A DNA stretch of 64,000 bases from Candidatus Eremiobacterota bacterium (GTDB lineage Bacteria > Vulcanimicrobiota > Vulcanimicrobiia > Vulcanimicrobiales > Vulcanimicrobiaceae): NCBI GenBank assembly GCA_019235885.1, contig JAFAKB010000105.1:1-64000 (forward strand), read 5' to 3'. Position numbers and translations under genes: made by a program. Of the stretch, positions 16,878-26,807 are shown one piece after another; the stretch's first letter is position 1, and each line of letters begins with the position of its first letter. The notes beneath the pieces were generated by a model, which ran no database searches, was not told the DNA's origin, and was given only the letters and a program-made list of their open reading frames with translations.

Positions 16878-17777
16878 CTATCGCGGTTTCGTGCGCGCGT
16901 CGATCACCAGATCGGTCGCTGCGGGCGGCGCGTCCAGCAGCGCGTGCAGCAGCGGGAGAAAGCGTGCAGCCGGGGCGTGGCGGCGTTCCGGCTCGACGAC
17001 GTCGTGCGAGGGGCCCAGGCCGACGAGCTGGTGGACGCGGACGTGCTCGCCGCCGGCGGCGCGCCACAGCGCCACCAGATCGTCGATCGCCTTGTTGTTG
17101 ACGGCCGTCTCGCTCGCGTTGCGGACGATCGCGACGTGCGCCGCGCGCGGCGGGCCGCTGCGCGCGTCCTCGCGCAGCGCGTCGGCGAGCGCGAGCCCGG
17201 CGGCGAGCGCACGCGTCGTGTAGCGGTGGTATCCGTGTTCCGGAACGCCGCGGCCGCGCTCGATCGGGTTCCAGTACAGGAAGCGGTTCGGCGCGCGCTC
17301 GAGCAGCCGGCGGGCCGGCGTGTGCCAGTCGCGCGGCAATCGGTTGATACCGAGGAACGGCGCGACGGCGACCGCGCGCCCGACGCGCGCGTCGCGGTGC
17401 GCGAGATGAAGCGCGAGCGCGCCGCCCAGCGAGTGTCCGACGAGTACGATCTCCTCGCCGAGCGCGGCGGCCCCGTCGACCACCCGCTCGGCGTGCTCGA
17501 ACAACTCCTCGCTGCTCAGCTCGGCCAGCGCGTCCGACATGCGGTCGGCGTGGCCGTGCCGCGGAAGGCGGGGCACGAGCACGTTCTCGCCGCGGCTGAA
17601 ACGCGCGCGCGCGAACGCGTGCCAGGTGCGCGGGCTGGCCGTCAACCCGTGCAGGAGCACGACGACGCGCGCGGTGCGCGCACCGTGATCCAGCACGACG
17701 GAGCGCATCTCCTCGCCGAGGAGGTGCGCTTCGCCGGCGTCGAGCGAGCGCAAAAGCGCGTCGAGCTCGAGGCTCAT
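16878..17777 (-). CDS. Alpha/beta hydrolase (serine lipase/esterase type)
   Basis: 299 residues. Oxyanion HGLTASPRTW near 50, nucleophile elbow GHSLGG near 125, and a late His in LGPSHDVVEPER, with Asp or Glu in the usual place before it. Resembles serine aminopeptidase/monoacylglycerol lipase-like hydrolases. Start ATG 17777 overlaps the upstream stop (ATGA); the open frame further upstream is non-coding. Last gene of a minus-strand operon epimerase-NUDIX-unknown-hydrolase. Substrate unknown. Confidence 0.87.
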   Translation of the reverse strand: MSLELDALLRSLDAGEAHLLGEEMRSVVLDHGARTARVVVLLHGLTASPRTWHAFARARFSRGENVLVPRLPRHGHADRMSDALAELSSEELFEHAERVVDGAAALGEEIVLVGHSLGGALALHLAHRDARVGRAVAVAPFLGINRLPRDWHTPARRLLERAPNRFLYWNPIERGRGVPEHGYHRYTTRALAAGLALADALREDARSGPPRAAHVAIVRNASETAVNNKAIDDLVALWRAAGGEHVRVHQLVGLGPSHDVVEPERRHAPAARFLPLLHALLDAPPAATDLVIDARTKPR

Positions 17778-18160
17778 GCGTTGGCGAGCGCGATCACGGC
17801 GAAGCTGCGCTCGTCGCTTTCCAGCGCCTCCTCGCGCACGATCTCGCGCAGCGGCTTCGCGCACTCGCAGGCGAACGCGCGCGCAGCCGGCGTGCCGAGC
17901 TGCGCGATCGTCGTCGCCGCCGCGATCAGGTCGTCGACGCCGCGCAGAAAGCCTTCATGGATCGCGCGCTCGGCGTCGCGCTCGGGGATGCGCACGCCGG
18001 CCGTGCCGGTGGCGAGCATCAGGACGTAGTCGAGCGCCGCCGCGCTAGCGAGCACGCGCGCGTGGTGCGGCGCGAACGCTTCTTCGTCGCCGAACTCGCT
18101 CGCCGCGCGCAGCAGCGCCGCCTGCAGTTCGACGACTAGCCGCGGCCGCTCAGCGCCCAC
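17774..18160 (-). CDS. Hypothetical helical protein between NUDIX and hydrolase genes
   Basis: 128 residues if started at GTG 18160, which overlaps the NUDIX 3' end by 25 bases; the start is uncertain because no good ribosome site is seen and a later GTG exists. The sequence is mostly helical and Ala/Glu-rich (HHARVLASAAALDYVLMLATG; ECAKPLREIVREEALES). No family recognised. It overlaps the hydrolase start by 4 bases, so it is part of the same operon. Confidence 0.6.
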   Translation of the reverse strand: MGAERPRLVVELQAALLRAASEFGDEEAFAPHHARVLASAAALDYVLMLATGTAGVRIPERDAERAIHEGFLRGVDDLIAAATTIAQLGTPAARAFACECAKPLREIVREEALESDERSFAVIALANA

Positions 18161-18663
18161 AGCACCGCGATCTGCGTCTTCGAGTCCGGCAACTCGTCGT
18201 CGCGGATCTTCCGCCACAGATCCTCCAGCGTGAAGATGCCGAGCTCCATCTCTTCCTCGCCGGCGTCGAAGCCGCTGCGCTCGCCGATCTCGTAACCGTC
18301 CACCACGCAGAAGTGCAGCAGCTCCTCGCAGAAGCCCGGCGCGGAGAACGCCGACCACAGCCACTCGACGCGCTGCGCGAGGTAGCCGGTCTCCTCGCGC
18401 AGCTCGCGCGCCGCCGCCTCCGCCGGCGTTTCGCCCGGATCCATCACTCCGGCGACGACCTCCCAGTGGTCGCGTCCGAGCGGATGCCGGTACTGCTTCA
18501 CCAGCAGCAGCTCGTCCGGCCGCGGCCGCACGATCACGACGACCGCCTCGGCGTGCTCGACGACCTCGACCTCGTGCGTCTTGCCGTTCTTTCCGCGCAG
18601 CGTGTCGACCCGCAAGCCGACGACCTTGCCGCTGTAGACGCGGCGCGTCGAGACGACGTCCAC
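18136..18663 (-). CDS. NUDIX hydrolase, ADP-ribose pyrophosphatase type
   Basis: 175 residues. NUDIX box GVMDPGETPAEAAARELREE then TGY (G-x5-E-x7-REUxEExGU), with the ADP-ribose pyrophosphatase-like flanks ELLLVKQYRHPLGRDHWEVVAG and FSAPGFCEELLHFCVV. Likely hydrolyses ADP-ribose or related nucleoside diphosphates in the cytosol. GTG 18663 shares one base with the stop of the epimerase gene (TAGTG), implying translational coupling. Confidence 0.92.
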   Translation of the reverse strand: MDVVSTRRVYSGKVVGLRVDTLRGKNGKTHEVEVVEHAEAVVVIVRPRPDELLLVKQYRHPLGRDHWEVVAGVMDPGETPAEAAARELREETGYLAQRVEWLWSAFSAPGFCEELLHFCVVDGYEIGERSGFDAGEEEMELGIFTLEDLWRKIRDDELPDSKTQIAVLWALSGRG

Positions 18664-19538
18664 TACACGACCGTCGTGCCGGCGAGCTCTTCGAGGAGCG
18701 TCGGGCGGTGCGGTTCCCAGCCCAGCTCCCGCGCCGCCTTGCCGCTGTCGACGTTCAGATCGCAGGCCAGCGCGTCGGCGAAGCCGCCCATCTGCGCGCG
18801 CGCTTCCTGCAGCTCGACGTACTCCACCTCACCGTCGCCGCCGGCGGCGCGCGACGCGGCGCGCGCGATCTCGTCGTAGGGTACGGACGCGCCGCGCGTC
18901 GCGTTGTAGACACCCTGCGCGACGCGCTTGTCGACGACGTCGCCGTACAGTTCGGCCAGTGCGTCGTGGCGAACGGTCGGCCAGCGGTTCGTTCCGTCGC
19001 CGATCACGCGCAGCGCGCCTTTTCGCGCATCCTCCACCATCCCGCCCGGGATCCCGCCGCCGTCGCCGAAGACGATCCCCGGCCGAATCACGACGGTGCG
19101 CAGGCGGCCGTGCTGCGCGAGCACCAGTTCTTCGTGCGCCGGCCGCCATGCGACGAGCTCGAGCGGGCTCAGCGGCGAGGTCTCGTCGATCAGGGCGTCG
19201 CCGCGCGAGCCGTAGACCCACACGCCGCTGGTGTACACGAACGCGCGGCCCTCGCGCGCCGCGTCGAGCATCGCTTCGAGCGCGGCGCGCTCGACCGCCA
19301 CCGTCTCCGGCGAGTACTCGAACGCGCAGTGCACGACCGCGTCGGCCTGCGCCGCCTCCGTGCGCAGCACCGCGAGATCGCGCAGCTCGCCTTGCACCGG
19401 CTCCGCCCCGAGCTGCCGCAGCTTTTCCGCGGAGGCCTTGCAGCGCGCCAGCGCGCGCACGACGTGCGTGCGCTTGCGCAGCTCGCGCACGACGCTGGCG
19501 CCGACGTATCCCGTTCCGCCCGTGATGAAAACCGGCAT
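18663..19538 (-). CDS. NAD(P)-dependent epimerase/dehydratase (SDR family)
   Basis: 291 residues of the extended SDR type. Rossmann motif ITGGTGYVGASVVREL at residues 4-19; VVHCAFEYSPE; VYTSGVWVYGSRG around the Ser/Tyr active site, although the canonical YxxxK is not obvious (WRPAHEELVL in its place), so it may be an atypical or non-catalytic member. ATG 19538 has AAGGAG 6 bases upstream. Divergent from murG with 72 bases between. Confidence 0.85.
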   Translation of the reverse strand: MPVFITGGTGYVGASVVRELRKRTHVVRALARCKASAEKLRQLGAEPVQGELRDLAVLRTEAAQADAVVHCAFEYSPETVAVERAALEAMLDAAREGRAFVYTSGVWVYGSRGDALIDETSPLSPLELVAWRPAHEELVLAQHGRLRTVVIRPGIVFGDGGGIPGGMVEDARKGALRVIGDGTNRWPTVRHDALAELYGDVVDKRVAQGVYNATRGASVPYDEIARAASRAAGGDGEVEYVELQEARAQMGGFADALACDLNVDSGKAARELGWEPHRPTLLEELAGTTVV

Positions 19539-19610
19539 GACGCTCCTTAGAGTACCCAATATGCACCATTCCGCATGGAACCGGCCGCTCCCGGCTGAAA
19601 TGCCCGGTCC

Positions 19611-20762
19611 GTGAAGCTGCGGATCGCGTTCGCCGGCGGAGGGACCGGAGGCCACATCTACCCGGCGCTCGCGATCGACGACGCGCTCCGTTCGCGCGAC
19701 TCCGCCGACGCCTACGAGCCGCGATTTTTCGGCAACCGGCACGGTCTCGAGGCGACGCTGGTCAGTACGATCCCGCTCACCTTCGTCCCCAGCGCGCCGC
19801 TGCAGCGCTCGCTCTCGCTTTCCACGCTGCGCACCGCCTTCGCCAACGCCGCGGGCATCGTTGTCGCGTTGCGCGCGCTGGCGCGGTTCAAACCGTCGTG
19901 GGTGATCGCGACCGGCGGCTACGTCTGCTTTCCGGTCGTCGTCGCGGCGCGCATCCTGCGGCTGCTCCGCATCGTGCGCCCGCGAATCGCGCTGCTCGAA
20001 ATCAACGTCACCCCGGGGCTGACGAACCGGCTGCTGGCGCCGCTGGTCGACGAGGTTTGGACGACGTACGCCGCTTCGGAGAAGTCGTTCGGCCGCAAAG
20101 CGGTTCTCACCGGCGCACCGGTGCGCGCGTCGCTGCGCATCGCCAAGGACGCGCCGAGCGCGCGCGAGCGGCTCGGACTCGATCCAGACCGCATGACGAT
20201 CGTGGTGATGGGCGGCAGCCAAGGCGCCCGCTCGATCAACGAAGCCGTCGCAGCGCTGGTGACGCGCCGCACGCTGGGCGAGGATCGCCAAGTGCTGCAC
20301 GTCAGCGGCGAGCGCGACTATGCGTACATGCAGGCCGAAGAGCGCGAGCTCGGCGCCGGCAATCGCGTGAAGCTCGTGCCGTACCTCGCCGATCCCGCCG
20401 ACGCGTATGCCGCCGCCGACGTGGTGATCGCGCGCGCCGGCGCCTCGACGCTCGCCGAGCTGGCGGTGACCGGGACGCCGGCGATCTTGATCCCGTATCC
20501 GCACGCCGCAGACCAGCACCAGGCGCACAACGCGGCGCTGTTCGCGGAGAGCGGCGCGGCGGTCGTGCTGCGCGACGGCGAGGTGGACGGCGACAAGCTG
20601 TGGTGGACGCTGCGCGAGGTGCTCGACGAGCCCGACCGCTGCGCCGCGATGCGACGGGCCGCACGGTCGCTGGCGCCCCGCAACGCGGGCGCGGCGATCG
20701 TCGCGCGGATCGAAGCCTCGCTGCGCGCGGGTGGTTCCGAGCACGGGCCCGAACACGAGTAG
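19611..20762 (+). CDS. murG: UDP-GlcNAc:undecaprenyl-PP-MurNAc-pentapeptide GlcNAc transferase
   Basis: 383 residues. GT28 glycosyltransferase forming lipid II at the inner face of the membrane. Motifs: GGGTGGHIYPALAID at the N-terminus, ATGGYVCFPVVVAA, GGSQGARSINEAV, ARAGASTLAELAVTGTPAILIPYPHAADQHQ. GTG 19611 is the start. First gene of a murG-murC-murB-ddl row, the tail of a division/cell-wall cluster. Confidence 0.96.
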   Translation: MKLRIAFAGGGTGGHIYPALAIDDALRSRDSADAYEPRFFGNRHGLEATLVSTIPLTFVPSAPLQRSLSLSTLRTAFANAAGIVVALRALARFKPSWVIATGGYVCFPVVVAARILRLLRIVRPRIALLEINVTPGLTNRLLAPLVDEVWTTYAASEKSFGRKAVLTGAPVRASLRIAKDAPSARERLGLDPDRMTIVVMGGSQGARSINEAVAALVTRRTLGEDRQVLHVSGERDYAYMQAEERELGAGNRVKLVPYLADPADAYAAADVVIARAGASTLAELAVTGTPAILIPYPHAADQHQAHNAALFAESGAAVVLRDGEVDGDKLWWTLREVLDEPDRCAAMRRAARSLAPRNAGAAIVARIEASLRAGGSEHGPEHE

Positions 20763-20765
20763 CCC

Positions 20766-22151
<1,386 letters not shown>

Positions 22152-22162
22152 GCCGTCCCAAT

Positions 22163-22190
22163 GTCACCCTGAGCTTGTCGAAGGGTGCGC
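22163..22190. repeat. Dispersed repeat copy 3, between murC and murB
   Basis: GTCACCCTGAGCTTGTCGAA followed by GGGTGCGC. It fills most of the 43-base gap between murC and murB and lies 4-5 bases before the murB ATG, displacing any normal ribosome site except the AAGGG it carries. Confidence 0.8.
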
Positions 22191-22194
22191 CACG

Positions 22195-23142
22195 ATGAAG
22201 CCCATCGGCCTCCTCGACGAATCCGACCGTGCCGTGCTGCGCGAGCGCTTCGGCGAGCGCGCGCGGTTCGACGAACCGCTCGCGCCGTTCACGTGGTGGA
22301 AGATCGGCGGCCCGGCCGACGCGCTGCTCGACGTCGAGACGACCGACGAGCTGGCGTTCGTGCTGCGCCGCGTCTTCAAGCGCAGGCTGCCGATGTTCGT
22401 GCTCGGATCGGGGTCGAATCTGCTGGTCGGCGACGGCGGGATCCGCGGGATCGTGCTGCGGCTCGAAGGCGAGTTCGCGCGGCTCGAGGTGCGCGTGGAA
22501 GACGGCGTAGTGGTCGTCGAGGCCGGCGGGAGCGCGTCGCTGCCGGTGGTGTGCACGAAGGTCGCGAGCCTGGGCGGGGTCGGCGTCGACGGGCTGGCCG
22601 GGATCCCGGCGACGGTCGGCGGCTCGATCCGGATGAACGCCGGGACCGACCGCGAGATCGGCGAGTTCGCGCGCGAGGTCGTCGTGCAGACGCCGGCGCG
22701 GCCCGACCCGCACCCGATCGACGTGGCCTGGCGCTACCGGCAGACGACGATCCCGCGCGACGCGATCGTGGCCCGCACGACGCTGCGGTTCGAGCGCGGC
22801 GAGCCGGCGGCGGTCCGCGAGCGGCTGCAGTCGCGGCTGGTGCGGCGGAAGGCGACGCAGCCGGTGGCGATCCCGAACTCCGGCTCGTGCTTCCGGAACC
22901 CCGAGGGCGATTTTGCGGCCCGGCTGATCGAGGCCGCCGGGGCCAAGGGCTGGCGCGAAGGGGGAGCCGAAGTGTCGGGCTTGCACGCCAACTTCATCGT
23001 CAACACCGGCGGCGCGTCGGCGCGCGACGTCGCGACGCTCCTGGCCCGGGTCCGGCGAGCGGTCGAAGAGCGGTTCGGCGTCGATCTGCAGCTCGAAGTC
23101 CACCTCGTGGGAGAATTCACGGACACCGAATGCCCAGCCTGA
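22195..23142 (+). CDS. murB: UDP-N-acetylenolpyruvoylglucosamine reductase
   Basis: 315 residues. FAD enzyme reducing enolpyruvyl-UDP-GlcNAc to UDP-MurNAc. Motifs: TWWKIGGPADALLDV, VLGSGSNLLVGDGGIRG, GIPATVGGSIRMNAG, SGSCFRNPEGDFAARLIE (catalytic Ser) and HANFIVNTGGASARDV. ATG 22195; the upstream repeat supplies AAGGG as a possible ribosome site. Overlaps ddl by 13 bases. Confidence 0.96.
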   Translation: MKPIGLLDESDRAVLRERFGERARFDEPLAPFTWWKIGGPADALLDVETTDELAFVLRRVFKRRLPMFVLGSGSNLLVGDGGIRGIVLRLEGEFARLEVRVEDGVVVVEAGGSASLPVVCTKVASLGGVGVDGLAGIPATVGGSIRMNAGTDREIGEFAREVVVQTPARPDPHPIDVAWRYRQTTIPRDAIVARTTLRFERGEPAAVRERLQSRLVRRKATQPVAIPNSGSCFRNPEGDFAARLIEAAGAKGWREGGAEVSGLHANFIVNTGGASARDVATLLARVRRAVEERFGVDLQLEVHLVGEFTDTECPA

Positions 23143-24059
23143 AAGTAGCGGTCGTCATGGGCGGTCCGAGCGCCGAACGTGAGGTCTCGATCGAGAGCGG
23201 AACCTGCGTGATGCGCGCCCTCACCGCACTCGGCCACGACGCCCGAAGTTTGGACTTCGATGAGCGGTTTGTCGATGCGATCCGGGAGATCGCGCCCGAC
23301 GTGGTGTTCAACGCGCTGCACGGGCGTGGGGGCGAGGACGGCACAATCCAGGGCGTGCTGGAATGGATGGGGATTCCGTACACCGGAAGTGGCGTCGCGG
23401 CGTGCGCGATCGCGATGGACAAGCACCTGACGAAGAAGCTGCTCGCAGCGGAAGGCCTGCCGACGCCGGCTTGGGATACATTCGATTTGACTGGCGGGAC
23501 GTTGCCGCTGCTGCCTGGATCACTGAATCTGCCATTAGTCGCGAAGCCGCGGGCGAGCGGGTCTAGCGCCGGCGTGGCGATCGTGAAGACACACGAGGCG
23601 TGGACGAAAGCAATGATCGAGGCTGCGGAGCGGACTCCGGAGATTTTGGCGGAAGAGTTTGTCCCGGGGCGAGAGTTCTCGTGCGGAGTGCTTGGCGAAG
23701 AGGCGTTGCCGGTTGTGGAGATACTCTCCTCGGACGAGTTCTATACCTATGATGCGAAGTACAAGCCCGGAGGATCGCGGCATCTGATTCCGGCACCAAT
23801 TGACCATGACTTGACGTTGCGCTTGCAAACCTTAGCGCTATCAGTACACCGATTGGTTGGACTGCGAGACTACTCGCGGACCGACTTCGTTGTGACTGGC
23901 CACGGGCGACCAATGATTCTAGAAGTAAACGCCTTGCCAGGATTAACCTCAACTAGCTTGTTGCCAGATGAGGCGTCTCATGACGGCATTCCATATGAAG
24001 CACTCATAGAGCGGCTTCTGCAGTATGCGTTTCTTCGACGTGCCCAAGAGGTCGCGTAA
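23130..24059 (+). CDS. ddl: D-alanine--D-alanine ligase, with composition break inside the gene
   Basis: 309 residues. ATP-grasp ligase making D-Ala-D-Ala for the peptidoglycan stem. Motifs: VVMGGPSAEREVSIESG, LHGRGGEDGTIQGVLEWMGIPYTGSG, MDKHLTKKLL, PLVAKPRASGSSAGV, EVNALPGLTSTSLLPDEA. ATG 23130 lies in the murB end. Up to about 23,400 the codons are as GC-rich at third positions as murB. Beyond it A/T-ending codons (tta, gta, cca, aat) become common and stay so into the following genes. The protein is intact throughout, so the 3' part looks replaced by recombination. Confidence 0.95.
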   Translation: MPSLKVAVVMGGPSAEREVSIESGTCVMRALTALGHDARSLDFDERFVDAIREIAPDVVFNALHGRGGEDGTIQGVLEWMGIPYTGSGVAACAIAMDKHLTKKLLAAEGLPTPAWDTFDLTGGTLPLLPGSLNLPLVAKPRASGSSAGVAIVKTHEAWTKAMIEAAERTPEILAEEFVPGREFSCGVLGEEALPVVEILSSDEFYTYDAKYKPGGSRHLIPAPIDHDLTLRLQTLALSVHRLVGLRDYSRTDFVVTGHGRPMILEVNALPGLTSTSLLPDEASHDGIPYEALIERLLQYAFLRRAQEVA

Positions 24060-24782
24060 ATGCGCATAACCGGCTTCCGCTGGGAAAGCGAGATGATTGC
24101 GGTATTACGGTCGCACTTTGCTTCCGTCGCTGCTGTGGTCGAGGAACTCGATGTGCGACACGGTCGCGTCGACTTGTGTGTTTATGAGTGCGAAGAACAG
24201 CGTGCGCCCATATCTGCACCTGCGCTCCGATTATATTCAAAGCTGCACCGGCGGTTCGTGCATCTATCGGAGTTGACTCTTACACTGCTTGCATCAGTGC
24301 GAGTACTTCAGCAGTATGCTAGGGAATTAGAACATCACCAACTTATCGATCGTCGAGCGTCTCTAGTCAGGCGCCGTCGCGCGTATCGATACCCGATCCG
24401 CAAAATCATCGCTGTCGAGGCAAAGTTAGCAGATTGGCAGAGAGCTTGTGAACAAGTTTTATTGCATCGTGGGTTTGCCGAAGAGCTATGGATTGCGCTG
24501 GACTTCAAACACGTTGCGCGAGTGAATATTGAGCAGGTGAAGAAACATAACATCGGTGTTGTGGCGACGGATCGCGATGGGTTATTCATTATGCATCCAG
24601 CCGTAGCGACTCCATTTTCCAGATCCTTCGCCTTGGAACGAGCGATGGTACACGAATCGCTGCTAGCGCGTCAAACCAGTGGCGACCACGATGTCTCGTG
24701 CATGCGTGCCGCAACGCTCGCCTCAAGTAGTGCGTTCGATCCTCTGAGACTACAGGCATTCGCAAGCCATGCTCTCACATAA
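24060..24782 (+). CDS. Putative PDDEXK-type nuclease-fold protein with inserted winged helix
   Basis: 240 residues, ATG directly abutting the ddl stop. I see a restriction-endonuclease-like outline: Asp in GRVDLCVYE (about residue 42), then E-x-K in KIIAVEAKLADWQRACEQVL, followed by strands ELWIALDFKHV and NIGVVATDRDGLFIMHP. Between the two metal motifs lie about 75 residues that read like a winged helix (LSELTLTLLASVRVLQQYA; HHQLIDRRASLVRR). Low GC, foreign to the neighbours. Possible defence or DNA-handling protein; the fold is inferred from pattern alone. Confidence 0.55.
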   Translation: MRITGFRWESEMIAVLRSHFASVAAVVEELDVRHGRVDLCVYECEEQRAPISAPALRLYSKLHRRFVHLSELTLTLLASVRVLQQYARELEHHQLIDRRASLVRRRRAYRYPIRKIIAVEAKLADWQRACEQVLLHRGFAEELWIALDFKHVARVNIEQVKKHNIGVVATDRDGLFIMHPAVATPFSRSFALERAMVHESLLARQTSGDHDVSCMRAATLASSSAFDPLRLQAFASHALT

Positions 24783-24957
24783 TGGCGGACATTCCCGCTT
24801 GCACCAGCGGCGTCTAGCCTTTCGCGATAGATTCGAATGCGGTGCTCAAATTTCGCCGCATCATCGAGTGCTGTCGCGAGTGCTCCATTGCAGCACTGGC
24901 GGTGACAGGGATACGATGGAAACGCTGCCGCTATCACGCGTGGCGGCGGCAATACCA
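24783..24957. other. Low-GC gap between convergent island genes
   Basis: No convincing gene. A GTG at 24841 begins MLKFRRII in a short open frame, but it soon lies opposite the next gene and is probably not coding. No terminator hairpin seen. Confidence 0.4.
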
Positions 24958-25833
24958 TCATGACGTCGTCGACGTGATATTTGGTGGTCGTCCGTGGTCC
25001 CCCGCCGCCACGCATAACGGGTTCGGAATGCTCTTCAACGCCGATAATTCCCGCACCGAACCCGCCGCCCCATTTGCTACGCAGACAAACCCGAAGAACC
25101 CAACTTTCGACGCGATGACTGGTGCCTGCCGCGACAGTGAGGTTACGAGGTCGATGTAAGCTGCGTCTGCTATCGGCGCCGACTTTTCATCATCGTGCGC
25201 AATTTGTAGCACAAACATGGTTACTGGAAGTTCTCGATAGGCCGCGATGATGGCGGCTCGATCATGAGCCGCGGTTATGGCGTTCGCCTGCGCGCTAATT
25301 TGAACAATTAGAGATTCGTCGTTCGCTAAGGCAGCCGCAGTGCGGTGTGCGGCGTACACTGATTCGGTAAACCAGGCATCCGATGAGTTGGCAAAGCTAA
25401 AGGAAGGCGCCTGAATTCCGAACGGTGCGTAGTTACGTTGGAATGCGATCACGTTATCGGTAAACGTGTCGTGATGTGCGGATAGCCAGGCCAGGTCGAG
25501 TGCTCCCAAGAGTGCTGGATTTTCCCTGAATTGCGCTAGCAATGCCTGGAGGCTCTGAGTTCTGCTAACGACAATGGGGAAGGCTAATCGCTCCGTATCT
25601 GGATCGACATAAAATTGCGCTGACGCAGTATGCGCAGCCGATAGAAGTGCGGGCGAAGCCGATAGGAGTGCGCTTCCAAGAACTTGAACCAGTTCAAACG
25701 GTCTTGGCACCGCAAACGCCGTTAAGCGTGTTGCATCCATGCTCGTAACGCGAGGCACGAATATGGGCACCCGTTGCGGCATAAGGAGTCGGGGCAACGT
25801 ATTTCCTCCGGCAGCCGCACTGAAGCACCTCAC
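24958..25833 (-). CDS. Unrecognised 291-aa protein of the accessory island
   Basis: Starts at GTG 25833; ATG 25782 (MPQRVPIFVPRV) is an alternative. No signal peptide or membrane segment. The pattern of strands and helices (FYVDPDTERLAFPIVV; GFFGFVCVANGAAGSVRELS near the C-terminus) would suit a barrel-like enzyme fold, but I cannot name a family. Convergent with the PDDEXK-like gene. GC is well below that of the core genome. Function unknown. Confidence 0.6.
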   Translation of the reverse strand: MRCFSAAAGGNTLPRLLMPQRVPIFVPRVTSMDATRLTAFAVPRPFELVQVLGSALLSASPALLSAAHTASAQFYVDPDTERLAFPIVVSRTQSLQALLAQFRENPALLGALDLAWLSAHHDTFTDNVIAFQRNYAPFGIQAPSFSFANSSDAWFTESVYAAHRTAAALANDESLIVQISAQANAITAAHDRAAIIAAYRELPVTMFVLQIAHDDEKSAPIADAAYIDLVTSLSRQAPVIASKVGFFGFVCVANGAAGSVRELSALKSIPNPLCVAAGDHGRPPNITSTTS

Positions 25834-25872
25834 TCCAGCCCCGTCACCCGCCGTGAGACCAGGACGAAGCCT

Positions 25873-26001
25873 TTACCGGAATTTTGCGGCGCTGCCATTC
25901 CGATAGTTATGCCAGTTCGGCTGAGCTGAAATTGGTCCTCCGCGGAGACCAGCCGGAAAGCTGAAGGACGTGGATTCAGTATTGCGGTGAGAAGCGGGCA
26001 T
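25873..26001 (-). CDS. Small ORF upstream of the 291-aa gene
   Basis: 42 codons, ATG 26001, stop TAA 25873-25875, same strand as and 39 bases before the 291-aa gene. AAGGGAA lies 6 bases before the ATG. The peptide is Ser/Asn-rich (SFSFPAGLRGGPISAQPNW) with no known motif. It could be a real small protein cotranscribed with the gene below, or chance. Confidence 0.3.
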   Translation of the reverse strand: MPASHRNTESTSFSFPAGLRGGPISAQPNWHNYRNGSAAKFR

Positions 26002-26175
26002 AGCGTTTCCCTTGAGCAGAATTCCGGCGAACGACGTCGCCGCCTTGACGGGTCTGCGAACTTATAACGTGGCTTGTGCTAATAAATTACAACCAACCGG
26101 TCAAAAGCAAAAACTGGGGCGCGGTTGGAGCGTACCCGCGTCAACCAGGACTTCATCCCCCGCGCCGCAGATGGC
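26002..26175. other. AT-richer intergenic stretch, no gene seen
   Basis: Contains TTATAA and AATAAATTA tracts suited to promoters on the minus strand, but no clear -35/-10 pair. No gene supported. Confidence 0.4.
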
Positions 26176-26787
26176 TTAACGCGGATCAACTAGTCGTTTG
26201 CCGGCTTCTGCTTTACCAGTCGCCGTATTGCGCCGTCGGTAGACTTCCCTTATGTCGATGCCTTCCGCCATTGCATGTTTCATTTTATCGAGGGCAAGCT
26301 GAGAGTACCCGTAGACCTTTTGCGAGCCGACTCTCTTCTCATAGTACATATTGGGGTCGTCTTTTAGCCCCAATTCCTTTGCCAAAGCTGAGCCCTGCAC
26401 GTAGGATGGCAGGCCTAGAATCTCCGCAATTTGTTTATAGCGAAACGGAAACCGATTCCAAACATCGATTTCGCGCACGACCGTCGCGCCTTCCGCTGCT
26501 GGATCGTCCTCCTTGACGATTCGAACGGCCGGCAGATCGTCGCTCTTTGAGATCCGCACGACGAGAGTAGCGCCCTCGCCGGAGAATGTCGCCGCAATAG
26601 TGGGCAGCGCCGGAAAGAGCTCTTTCCAGGACTTGTTCTGCTTAATGCCTTTTTCGGCTCGGTTAACGTCTCGTTCGGTTACCAGCACGTCATCCGCTAC
26701 ATGTGCTTCCATGGCGCGTCGAATCGAGCGACTGTCATTGGGTGGGTTCTCTCCATCGGGTGACGGACTCGGTCGCTGTTCCAGCAC
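26176..26787 (-). CDS. Hypothetical island protein
   Basis: 203 residues from the first start, about 178 if ATG 26712 (MEAHVADDVLVTERDVNRA) is used. The first 25 residues are Pro/Ser/Asn-rich and overlap a hairpin, so the shorter form is likelier. The C-terminal 90 residues look helical with a winged-helix-like part (FRYKQIAEILGLPSYVQGSA; YSQLALDKMKHAMAEG), as in the tails of some DUF3644-type proteins, but this is weak. No catalytic motif seen. Confidence 0.5.
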   Translation of the reverse strand: MLEQRPSPSPDGENPPNDSRSIRRAMEAHVADDVLVTERDVNRAEKGIKQNKSWKELFPALPTIAATFSGEGATLVVRISKSDDLPAVRIVKEDDPAAEGATVVREIDVWNRFPFRYKQIAEILGLPSYVQGSALAKELGLKDDPNMYYEKRVGSQKVYGYSQLALDKMKHAMAEGIDIREVYRRRNTATGKAEAGKRLVDPR

Positions 26788-26807
26788 CGGCCGAGTCGCT
26801 TTTATTG
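26766..26807 (+). terminator. Terminator-like hairpin in the accessory island
   Basis: GACTCGGTC (26766-26774) pairs with GGCCGAGTC (26789-26797, one T.G) and is followed by GCTTTTATTG. No plus-strand gene ends here. Shares CAGCACCGGCCGAG (26782-26795) with the leader hairpin at 28192-28205. Confidence 0.4.

Noticed and set aside
24841-24870. Similarity of TCAAATTTCGCCGCA to a segment at 26965
   Set aside because: Only about 15 bases match and no shared structure or gene surrounds them; likely chance.
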